Below are positions 25,486 to 33,086 of a DNA stretch of 64,000 nucleotides, piece after piece. Source of the DNA: Chitinophaga deserti (GTDB lineage Bacteria; Bacteroidota; Bacteroidia; Chitinophagales; Chitinophagaceae); NCBI RefSeq assembly GCF_003149455.1, contig NZ_QFFK01000003.1:372001-436000 (forward strand), written 5' to 3'. Every line of letters begins with the position of its first letter. The first letter of the stretch is position 1. Under the pieces are notes generated by a model. It was not told where the DNA came from. It made no database searches and saw nothing but the letters and a program-made list of their open reading frames with translations. The translations under genes were made by a program, and so were the position numbers.

Positions 25486-26247
25486 TCATTTGTGGAACTG
25501 ATGAATGCTTTCCGACAGGAGCGGATAGATCTGGGCCATGGACGGGTAATCCACCAACAGGGATTCATGCAGGGCCATGGTCTTTTCATCGTTCCGGACA
25601 GCCGGGCCGGTTTGTACATTCTCCGGGGGAAACTTATCGAGCCGCTGAAAGGTTTCCCGTATGAGGGGTGTCAGCAGCCCAAAATCACGCCCTTCGTTTA
25701 CACAGTAGAATTTGGCGAGGGCGATGAGGTGGTTGGTGAAATTATTACAGAATACAGCCGCCAGGTGCATCTGGAGCCTTTGGGCGGAGTCCATAACGGA
25801 AATGGAACCACTGATGCTTTGGGCCAGGGCCATCAGGCGTTTCTGTACTTCTTCGGAAGAGGCTTCCAGCAGCAGGGGGATCTCGGGGTAGCTTTTATTC
25901 TCCTTCCGGATGCTCTGGAGCGGGTATAGTACGCCGGTATTGACAGAGATGTTGCTGATGGCCGACAGGGGTACGGCTCCGGCAGTATGTACCACGATGC
26001 GGCGGCCAAGGCGAAGATCGTTGTTCAGTTCGGCAAGGGCATCATCTCCCACCGCCAGGAGGTAAATATCGGCTTCCATGTGGATATCCATGAGATCTGC
26101 CGAGAAATCGGCTCCCAGGGATTCGGCTAATGCCCTGGCATTATCCTTATTCCGGCTGATGACCTGCTTAACGGGGTGACCGTGAAGTTTCATGAAATGG
26201 CCAAAGCAGTGGGCTATGTTTCCGGATCCGATGATGACAATGTCCAT
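25486..26247 (-). CDS. Rossmann-like and DUF2520 domain protein
   Basis: 253 residues. N-terminal dinucleotide-binding fold with GSGNIAHCFGHFMKLHG, then a DUF2520 all-helical C-terminal part (RLQMHLAAVFCNNFTNHLIALAKFYC). The family resembles ketopantoate reductase-like or F420/NADP oxidoreductase-like enzymes; the substrate is unknown. First gene of the conserved four-gene cluster DUF2520-HAD-ubiA-maf. The strand upstream (26248-26457) is A/T-rich with no gene. Confidence 0.85.
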   Translation of the reverse strand: MDIVIIGSGNIAHCFGHFMKLHGHPVKQVISRNKDNARALAESLGADFSADLMDIHMEADIYLLAVGDDALAELNNDLRLGRRIVVHTAGAVPLSAISNISVNTGVLYPLQSIRKENKSYPEIPLLLEASSEEVQKRLMALAQSISGSISVMDSAQRLQMHLAAVFCNNFTNHLIALAKFYCVNEGRDFGLLTPLIRETFQRLDKFPPENVQTGPAVRNDEKTMALHESLLVDYPSMAQIYPLLSESIHQFHK

Positions 26248-26414
26248 GGCGGTTTAATAATATTAAAAATGGATATGTAATAATAGCGTCTTTCGGCGAA
26301 AAGGAGATAATATAATAATATGGCGTCTGTTGACTACTATAAATCAAGTATTTAACCTTATCTATTTTTTATATCAACCTACTTTTATATAATTGCACCA
26401 TTCGGATTTGTAAT

Positions 26415-26426
26415 ATTTGTACAAAT
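26415..26426. promoter_or_regulatory. Palindrome ATTTGTACAAAT upstream of topA
   Basis: A perfect 12-bp palindrome 32 bp before the topA start codon; possible regulator site, no regulator known. Confidence 0.35.
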
Positions 26427-26457
26427 TTGGCGTAATTACAGAAATAAAAAGGCGTTC

Positions 26458-28809
26458 ATGGCTAAAAATCTCGTGATTGTAGAATCCCCGGCAAAGGCGA
26501 AAACCATTGAAAAAATATTAGGAAAGGATTTTGAAGTGAAATCTTCCTTTGGTCACATCCGTGACCTGGAGAAAGATGACATGGGAATCGACATTCAGAA
26601 TAATTTCAAGCCAAAGTATATAATACCGGAAGACAAGGAAAAGGTTGTCAAGGAATTAAAAAAACTGGTGAAAGACTCTGACGAGGTTTGGCTGGCAACG
26701 GATGAGGACCGTGAAGGGGAGGCCATATCCTGGCACCTTTGCGAAGTACTCGGCCTTGATCCATCTTCTACCAAACGCATTGTATTTCACGAGATTACGA
26801 AGCCTGCCATTGAAAAAGCAGTGCGTACGCCCCGCCTGCTCGACATGAACCTGGTGAATGCCCAGCAAGCCCGCCGTATCCTTGACAGGATCGTTGGTTT
26901 TGAGCTGTCGCCCGTTTTATGGCGTAAGATGAGCATGCGCAACTCCCTTTCTGCCGGCCGTGTACAATCCGTAGCTGTCCGCCTCATCGTAGAGCGCGAA
27001 CGCGAGATCAACCAGTTTGAGACCGTTAGCAGCTTTAAAGTGGAGGCCTGGTTCCTGTCTAAAGACATCCAGGGCCGTACCATCGGTTTCAAAGCCGAAG
27101 GCCCCTCCCGCTTTAAGACCGCTGAAGACGCCGAGAAGTTCCTTACCCAGTGCGTGGGTGCAGGCTATACCGTGAAAGATGTGACCGTGAAGCCCGGGAA
27201 AAAATCCCCCGCAGCACCGTTCACCACTTCCACCCTCCAGCAGGAAGCCTCCCGTAAGCTGGGATACAGCGTGTCCAAAACAATGCTCCTCGCACAGAAA
27301 CTGTATGAGTCCGGGCAGATCAGCTACATGAGAACGGACTCGGTAAACCTGTCCGACACAGCCATGGAAGATATCAGCAAAGCCATCCACAAAAACTGGG
27401 GCGACCGCTACTATCAATCCCGCAAATACAAAAACAAGAACGAAAACGCGCAGGAGGCCCACGAAGCCATCCGCCCTACATATATGGAGAACGCCACGGT
27501 AGAGGATTCCGATACCAAGCGCCTCTATGAGCTTATCTGGAAACGTACCATCGCCAGCCAGATGGCGGATGCCGAACTGGAGAAAACCATCGCCAAGATC
27601 GATATCTCTACCAATCACGAAGAGCTGATCGCCAGCGGTGAAGTACTCAAATTCGACGGCTTCCTGAAAGTTTATATGGAAAGCCGTGACGATGAAGACG
27701 CGGAAGAAGACGACCAGGAAGGCGTACTGCCCCCTCTGGCCGTTAAGCAGGTACTGGAACTGAAGGAAATGAAAGCCACTGAGCGCTTCTCCCGCCCTGC
27801 CCCCCGCTATACGGAGGCCAGCCTTGTGAAGAAGCTCGAAGAACTGGGCATCGGCCGCCCGTCTACCTACGCACCCACCATCACCACCATCCAGAAACGC
27901 GGATATGTGGAGAAACGTGATAAGGAAGGCGTAAAGAGGGATTTCCGCATCCTCTGGCTCAAAAATGATCAGATCAGTAAAGTCACCGACCAGGAAAATA
28001 CAGGCGCGGAAAAATCCAAGCTGTTCCCTACCGACCTCGGTATGCTGGTGACCGACTTCCTCAAACAATATTTCGACCGGGTAATGGACTATGGTTTTAC
28101 GGCCCGTATCGAAGAAGAGTTCGATGAAATTGCCGGTGGTAAGAAGAAATGGAGCAATATGCTGCAGGACTTCTACGCACCTTTCCATCATAATGTAGAG
28201 GAAACCCTCGAAAAGGCGGAAAGAGTGAAGGGAGAGCGCCACCTCGGTGAAGACCCTGCCTCCGGTAAGCCCGTTACCGCCCGTATGGGACGTTTTGGAC
28301 CCATGGTACAGATCGGCAAGGTAGAGGACGAGGAGAAGCCCCGTTTCGCCAAACTGAAGCAAACCCAGAGCATCGAAACCATCAGTTTCGAAGAAGCCAT
28401 GGACCTCTTCCGCCTCCCCCGTGTACTCGGTATGTTCGAAGATTCCGAAGTATCCGTGAACATTGGCAGGTTCGGCCCATATGCACAACACGATAAGAAG
28501 TTCTATTCCCTTAAAAAAGAAATGGACCCTTACACCGTGGAACTGGAAGAAGTGGCGCCACTGATTGTGGAGAAACGCACGGCTAAAGACGAACGTACCA
28601 TCAAGGTATTTGAGAAGGAAAAGATCCAGGTACTGAGAGGCCCTTATGGCCCCTACTTAAAAGTAGGTTTACGCAACTATAAACTTCCTAAAGAGAAACA
28701 CGATACTGCTGCCGACATCACTGTGGAAGAGGCTAAAGCCATCATTGAAGAGCTGAAAGCCAACCCGCCGAAGAAGAAGGCGCCGCCCCGCAAAAAGAAA
28801 GCGGACTAG
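26458..28809 (+). CDS. topA: DNA topoisomerase I
   Basis: 783 residues. The Toprim domain has VESPAKAKTIEKI at the start and TDEDREGEAI at 81-90 as the acidic metal site. The active-site tyrosine is Y290 in SGQISYMRTDS. Three C-terminal glycine-rich repeats (GRFGPMVQIGK, GRFGPYAQH and GPYGPYLKVG) are DNA-binding beta modules, and the end is Lys-rich. No zinc-ribbon cysteines are visible, as often in Bacteroidota. The enzyme relaxes negative supercoils. Monocistronic or leading to the next gene. Confidence 0.97.
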   Translation: MAKNLVIVESPAKAKTIEKILGKDFEVKSSFGHIRDLEKDDMGIDIQNNFKPKYIIPEDKEKVVKELKKLVKDSDEVWLATDEDREGEAISWHLCEVLGLDPSSTKRIVFHEITKPAIEKAVRTPRLLDMNLVNAQQARRILDRIVGFELSPVLWRKMSMRNSLSAGRVQSVAVRLIVEREREINQFETVSSFKVEAWFLSKDIQGRTIGFKAEGPSRFKTAEDAEKFLTQCVGAGYTVKDVTVKPGKKSPAAPFTTSTLQQEASRKLGYSVSKTMLLAQKLYESGQISYMRTDSVNLSDTAMEDISKAIHKNWGDRYYQSRKYKNKNENAQEAHEAIRPTYMENATVEDSDTKRLYELIWKRTIASQMADAELEKTIAKIDISTNHEELIASGEVLKFDGFLKVYMESRDDEDAEEDDQEGVLPPLAVKQVLELKEMKATERFSRPAPRYTEASLVKKLEELGIGRPSTYAPTITTIQKRGYVEKRDKEGVKRDFRILWLKNDQISKVTDQENTGAEKSKLFPTDLGMLVTDFLKQYFDRVMDYGFTARIEEEFDEIAGGKKKWSNMLQDFYAPFHHNVEETLEKAERVKGERHLGEDPASGKPVTARMGRFGPMVQIGKVEDEEKPRFAKLKQTQSIETISFEEAMDLFRLPRVLGMFEDSEVSVNIGRFGPYAQHDKKFYSLKKEMDPYTVELEEVAPLIVEKRTAKDERTIKVFEKEKIQVLRGPYGPYLKVGLRNYKLPKEKHDTAADITVEEAKAIIEELKANPPKKKAPPRKKKAD

Positions 28810-28853
28810 CCAAAAAATCGTAACTTAAAGACAAGAATCCTTAACACAATCCA

Positions 28854-29723
28854 TTGCACGAAACAAGGGAAATAAACGCGCTATTCCATCTGCTGGACGA
28901 TCCTGACCAGGAAGTTTTTGACACCGTGGCCAGTAAGATCCTCATGTATGGAAAAGAGATCATCCCCAACCTGGAGCATTTGTGGGAAACCACGGTTGAT
29001 GAAAATATCCAGGAAAGGATTGAGATGCTGATACACCGCGTCCATTATCACGACCTGCAGGAAGCTTTCAGGGTATGGCATACTGCCGGTTCACAAGAGC
29101 TGATCCGGGGCGCCCTGCTCGCTGCGAGGTACCAGTATCCGGACCTCACCGAGCAGCAGGTACACACTGAAATAGACCGCATCAAACGTAACATCTGGCT
29201 CGAACTCAATAATTACCTTACCCCGCTGGAGCAGATCAATGTGCTCAACAGCATGATTTATAACTATTTCGGACTGAAAGGGGAAGAAGTAAGCTACCAG
29301 CGTAAGAACCAGTTTTTCCTCAACCAGGTGATCGAGTCGCGCAAAGGTAACCCGCTTACCAACGGCATCATATACCAGGCGTTATGCGCTATGCTCGACC
29401 TGCCGGTGTATGCCGTAAACATCCCCCGGCAATTCATTCTCGCGTATTTCGATACCTTTTATGATTTTACAGAGCCGGCCGATCCGGGAGATTACCGCAT
29501 TCTCTTCTTCATCGACCCCATTCAGGGGCAGATTTACACACAGCAGGATGTGGATACTTACCTGAAACGGGTGAATGTACCGGTAAACCCCGACTTCTAT
29601 AAGCCCCAGAGCAACGCAAGGGTCATCCAGTTCCTGCTGGAAGAAACTGCCAAATGCTTCCGGAACGATAAGGAGCAGTACAAGCACGACGAGTTGCAGA
29701 ACCTTGCCCGGATACTGGATTAA
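28854..29723 (+). CDS. Transglutaminase-like (SirB1 family) protein
   Basis: 289 residues. Starts at TTG 28854; the next in-frame ATG (residue 32) would remove the conserved N-terminal REINALFHLLDDPDQEV segment, so TTG is preferred. The SirB1-type core includes QINVLNSMIYNYFGLKGE, KGNPLTNGIIYQALCAMLDLPVYAVNIPRQFIL and FFIDPIQGQIYTQQD. In this family the catalytic Cys is often replaced and the activity unknown. Here a Cys occurs in ALCAML. It follows topA by 44 bp, so possibly cotranscribed. Ends in a strong terminator. Confidence 0.8.
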   Translation: MHETREINALFHLLDDPDQEVFDTVASKILMYGKEIIPNLEHLWETTVDENIQERIEMLIHRVHYHDLQEAFRVWHTAGSQELIRGALLAARYQYPDLTEQQVHTEIDRIKRNIWLELNNYLTPLEQINVLNSMIYNYFGLKGEEVSYQRKNQFFLNQVIESRKGNPLTNGIIYQALCAMLDLPVYAVNIPRQFILAYFDTFYDFTEPADPGDYRILFFIDPIQGQIYTQQDVDTYLKRVNVPVNPDFYKPQSNARVIQFLLEETAKCFRNDKEQYKHDELQNLARILD

Positions 29724-29743
29724 ACAATGATATTACTGCCAAT

Positions 29744-29782
29744 AAAAAAGCGGCCCTGGTTATACCGGGGCCGCTTTTTTTT
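29744..29782. terminator. Bidirectional terminator
   Basis: AAAAAGCGGCCCTGG and CCGGGGCCGCTTTTT pair around a short loop with T8 on the plus strand and T6 on the other, between convergent genes. Confidence 0.88.
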
Positions 29783-29800
29783 ATATGAAATGCTTTCGTG

Positions 29801-30601
29801 TTAGCGTGCAGTATAGTATTTCATTGCTTCCGGCATTTTAGCCCTCAGCTGTTCGATACGCTTATCATCGCTCGGGTGGGTGCTCAGCAGTTCAGGGGGC
29901 TTCTGTCCACCGCTTGCTGCAGCCATACGGCTCCAGAAGCTGATAGACTCCTGCGGGTTGTAACCAGCCATAGCCATGAAGATGATGCCGAGGTGGTCAG
30001 CTTCCAGCTCGTTCTGACGGCCATAAGCCATAAGACCGAGAGGACCGCCCACACCTACCGCCTGCATGAAGATGTTCTGCGCCTGGGGGTTCTTATTGAG
30101 GGCAACGGCGCCTGCAATCTGGATACCCTGTGCTACGAGGCCCTGGCTCATACGCTCGTTACCGTGGCGGGCAATAGCGTGAGCGATTTCGTGGCCCATA
30201 ACGCAGGCAAGTGCAGTTTCGTTCTGGGTAACGGGCAGCAGGCCGGTATATACCACTACTTTGCCGCCGGGCATGCACCAGGCGTTTACCTGTTTATCGT
30301 TAACGAGATTGAACTCCCATTGGTAGCTGGCTACTTCGTTGCCCATACCGTTCTGGGTCATGTAGGTGGTAACCGCTTTAGCGATACGCCCGCCAACACG
30401 CTGTACCATTTCAGCATCTTTGCTGGCAGTGGCTGCTACGGCTTTGTTCTGGGAAAGGAAGGTCCGGTATTCCTGGAGGGCCATGGATTGCATGGTGGCT
30501 TCGGGAATGAGGTTTAACTGGCTCCGGCCTGTGATAGGCACTCTTGAACAGGCATATATCAGCCCGGTTCCGGCAACCAATAACAACGCAATTTTTTTCA
30601 T
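29801..30601 (-). CDS. M48-family metalloprotease, lipoprotein
   Basis: 266 residues from ATG 30601. Signal sequence with a cysteine at residue 18 (LIYACSR), so a lipoprotein. The zinc motif HEIAH is at residues 137-141 and the third ligand is in ELEADHLG. The M48 family members of this size (BepA/LoiP/YcaL-like) degrade or refold misfolded outer-membrane proteins. A longer start upstream lacks a signal sequence. Convergent with the transglutaminase-like gene. The C-terminal GGQKPPELLSTHPSD motif is typical of the family. Confidence 0.9.
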   Translation of the reverse strand: MKKIALLLVAGTGLIYACSRVPITGRSQLNLIPEATMQSMALQEYRTFLSQNKAVAATASKDAEMVQRVGGRIAKAVTTYMTQNGMGNEVASYQWEFNLVNDKQVNAWCMPGGKVVVYTGLLPVTQNETALACVMGHEIAHAIARHGNERMSQGLVAQGIQIAGAVALNKNPQAQNIFMQAVGVGGPLGLMAYGRQNELEADHLGIIFMAMAGYNPQESISFWSRMAAASGGQKPPELLSTHPSDDKRIEQLRAKMPEAMKYYTAR

Positions 30602-30737
30602 CGGGTGTAATAGTTTAGTAGAAAGGATACAATCGCTGCGCATTACATTAACACGTTCATGCGAACGGTTGTTGCGGCGAAATTACCACTTTCCTTAAAG
30701 AGTACAATCGTTGTGCCGGATTTACAGAAACCAGGAA

Positions 30738-31385
30738 CTAGAGGTCGTTCCCGTGCTTGTTTTTTCTGTTTTTGAAGAGAGGAACCTTGGATTCGTTACC
30801 ACTGATCAGCCGTACAATGTTCTTCTGGTGTGTTAAAACAACCATTACTGCCACGGCGATGGCAAAAATGCGGTAATAGATTTCCTGTTCGCGGAAGATG
30901 AAGAGAATCAATACCGGAAACGCGATGCTGGCAAGGATAGAGCTCAGCGATACGTAACGGGTGAGGAACAGGATCATAAGGAATACGCCTACGCAGCAAA
31001 GGGCTACGAGCGGCTGGATGGCAAGTACCATTCCAAAGAGGGTGGCGATACCTTTCCCCCCGCGGAAACCTGCCCAAATGGGGAAAATGTGCCCAACAAC
31101 AGCAGCAAGGCCAAGGCCTACCTGCAGGTTAATCATTTGCTCGAGAGAATCGTAAGTAGGGATCAAATAGGCAAGTCTGACAGCCAGTACGCCTTTCAGC
31201 ATATCCACCAGCATCACGAATGTACCGGCTTTAGGACCGAGTACCCGGAAAGTGTTGGTGGCGCCGGCGTTACCAGAACCGTGCTCGCGGATGTCGATAC
31301 CGAAAACTCCCTTGCTTACCCACACGGCAGTTGCAAAAGAGCCAATCAGATAGGCACCGAGTATTAGCAATAATTCTGTCATCAC
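30738..31385 (-). CDS. plsY: Glycerol-3-phosphate acyltransferase PlsY
   Basis: 215 residues (the second Met, 31382, is also possible). Five to six membrane helices. Signature elements of PlsY are all visible: LIGSFATAVWVSK, IREHGSGNAGATNTFRVLG, and FPIWAGFRGGKGIATLFG. It transfers an acyl group from acyl phosphate to glycerol-3-phosphate, the first step of phospholipid synthesis. The C-terminus is cytosolic and basic (KNRKNKHGNDL). Placed alone between the M48 and prmA genes on the same strand. Confidence 0.93.
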   Translation of the reverse strand: MMTELLLILGAYLIGSFATAVWVSKGVFGIDIREHGSGNAGATNTFRVLGPKAGTFVMLVDMLKGVLAVRLAYLIPTYDSLEQMINLQVGLGLAAVVGHIFPIWAGFRGGKGIATLFGMVLAIQPLVALCCVGVFLMILFLTRYVSLSSILASIAFPVLILFIFREQEIYYRIFAIAVAVMVVLTHQKNIVRLISGNESKVPLFKNRKNKHGNDL

Positions 31386-31500
31386 AATAAGTTAGAAATG
31401 CTAAGTTAGCAATTAATGTGTTAAAATGAATGTAAATTTCACTGCAATAATAAGTTAATTACTCTGAAATCAGTAATTAAAATATGTAATTTTTTCCACA

Positions 31501-32322
31501 TTAGCCAGCATAGAATGAAAGCGCAAGCCAGTGCATCCTCTCTGCCCGCTCCGCGGGACGCAGCCCCTCTGCCAGGGCAGCCTTTACAATTGCAGGTTCG
31601 TCTTCTTGCAATATACCACTCAAAATCAATATACCATCGTTTTTGAGCATTCTTTTCATGCTCCCCATATTCGCTAATAATATGTTACGGTTGATGTTTG
31701 CAAGGAGTATATCGTACGCACCAATCTCCTCTCCTTCCAGGGTATCTGACTGTGCAAAATGCACGTTCTTCGCCCCGTTCGCTCCCGCATTTTCCTCTGC
31801 GTTCTCCACTGCCCAGGCATCAATATCGATACCACGCGTTTCTGCTGCTCCCAACCTGTCTGCCAGGATCGCCAGAATGCCTGTTCCCGACCCGAAATCG
31901 AACACTTTCTTCCCTTTGAAATCCAATTCCTTCATGAGCCACACCATCGACCAGGTAGTGGCGTGGTGCCCCGTTCCGAACGACATCTTGGGTGTGATAA
32001 TTATCTCGTGCTTCACCACATCTCCCATCGGAGCATGGAAACCAGCACGGATACCGCAGAAGTCACCTATCGTCACCGGTTCAAAACTGCTTTCCCACAC
32101 TGCATTCCAATTGGTTTGTTCTATCGTCTCCTTCGTATATTCCAAACCGTGAGAGCCTGCAAGGCCCGCCAGGTTGTTTTCTTCAAAATCTGCTTCCGGT
32201 ATAAACGCCACCAGTTCATCAGGCCGCTCTTCAAACCCTTCGTAACCCATGTCGCTCAGCTGAGCTACCAACACATCCCGCAGCTCCTGTGGCGCGGGTA
32301 TCGTAATCGCGATGTAAGACAT
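31501..32322 (-). CDS. prmA: Ribosomal protein L11 methyltransferase
   Basis: 273 residues from ATG 32322 (MSYIAITIPAPQ). A class I SAM methyltransferase with FDFGSGTGILAIL as the SAM loop, GIDIDAWAVENAEENA next, and LLANINRN (the NPPY-like site) near 225; upstream, SFGTGHHATTW is the PrmA-specific segment. It trimethylates lysines and the N-terminus of ribosomal protein L11. The reading frame remains open further upstream, but the conserved protein begins at this ATG. Neighbours plsY and a secreted protein are unrelated. Confidence 0.93.
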   Translation of the reverse strand: MSYIAITIPAPQELRDVLVAQLSDMGYEGFEERPDELVAFIPEADFEENNLAGLAGSHGLEYTKETIEQTNWNAVWESSFEPVTIGDFCGIRAGFHAPMGDVVKHEIIITPKMSFGTGHHATTWSMVWLMKELDFKGKKVFDFGSGTGILAILADRLGAAETRGIDIDAWAVENAEENAGANGAKNVHFAQSDTLEGEEIGAYDILLANINRNILLANMGSMKRMLKNDGILILSGILQEDEPAIVKAALAEGLRPAERAERMHWLALSFYAG

Positions 32323-32366
32323 GGCCGCAAGATAACGACATTTTTCCGCTGCCTGACCCAAATTTC

Positions 32367-32398
32367 CTTGGTCATGTCCCATGCTGTATTTATATTTG
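32367..32398 (+). promoter_or_regulatory. Promoter of the secreted protein gene
   Basis: CTTG at 32367-32370 and TATATTTG at 32391-32398 with 20 bp between them; close to the consensus spacing. Confidence 0.6.
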
Positions 32399-32424
32399 AT
32401 ATTTATTAAATATAACCTTATCCT

Positions 32425-33000
32425 ATGAAAAAGCTCATCATCTTCGCAGCCCTGCTGGGCGGTGCTTTCCATGCATCCGCACAGTCTACCATCATCCCGC
32501 ACGAATACGAGAAAAAGGACTCCGTTTTCTACCAGGTGCCCAATGCCGTTCTCATCATCGACAAGCTTGATATTGAGGACTATTTCAAAAACCTGGACAC
32601 CCTCCTCGTGCAGAAAGCCTACAACAAAACCGTGTTCCGCAACATCCAGTTCAGCCCGCTGAGCCCTGAAGAAGTGCAGCGCCACTATAGCCTTGCCAGC
32701 AAATTCTGGACTGCCTCCAAAGCCAATCCACTTAGTTACAGCACGGATAAGATCACGCTTTTCTGGAACGACAATGAAGGTATTATCCTCCCTTATATCG
32801 ACGAGATCATCCCCGACCTTTTGGAGGCCGGCAAGGTGCAGGTGGTAGACCGTTCTACCAACAAACGCGTGAAGCTTTACAAGCTGGATTATGAAGATGT
32901 AAACGGTAAATCTTTCCGGATCTTCAAACTGGAGAAGGGCAAGATACTCTGGCGCGAGAGCGAGGTGTTTATTGAACAGGTGTATAACGCAGGGCGCTAA
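32425..33000 (+). CDS. Secreted protein of unknown function
   Basis: 191 residues. A clear signal peptide ends at ...GAFHASAQ. No known domain was recognised. The body is mixed charge with LYKLDYEDVNGKSFRIFKLEKGKILWRESEVFIEQV at the C-terminus (in pieces). Similar GldN-like proteins have such spacing but I cannot confirm that. Its promoter is recognisable, and a terminator follows. Probably periplasmic or exported, single gene. Confidence 0.65.
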   Translation: MKKLIIFAALLGGAFHASAQSTIIPHEYEKKDSVFYQVPNAVLIIDKLDIEDYFKNLDTLLVQKAYNKTVFRNIQFSPLSPEEVQRHYSLASKFWTASKANPLSYSTDKITLFWNDNEGIILPYIDEIIPDLLEAGKVQVVDRSTNKRVKLYKLDYEDVNGKSFRIFKLEKGKILWRESEVFIEQVYNAGR

Positions 33001-33034
33001 ACGAAAACTGCAGACACTGCCTCATATAATTGAA

Positions 33035-33064
33035 AAAGCCCCTGGTTATACACCGGGGGCATTT
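33035..33064. terminator. Terminator between convergent genes
   Basis: GCCCCTGG and CCGGGGGC pair around TTATACA with flanking A- and T-rich runs; it separates the secreted protein gene from the convergent pnp gene. Confidence 0.75.
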
Positions 33065-33086
33065 TCTATGTAAGCTATTCACACGA

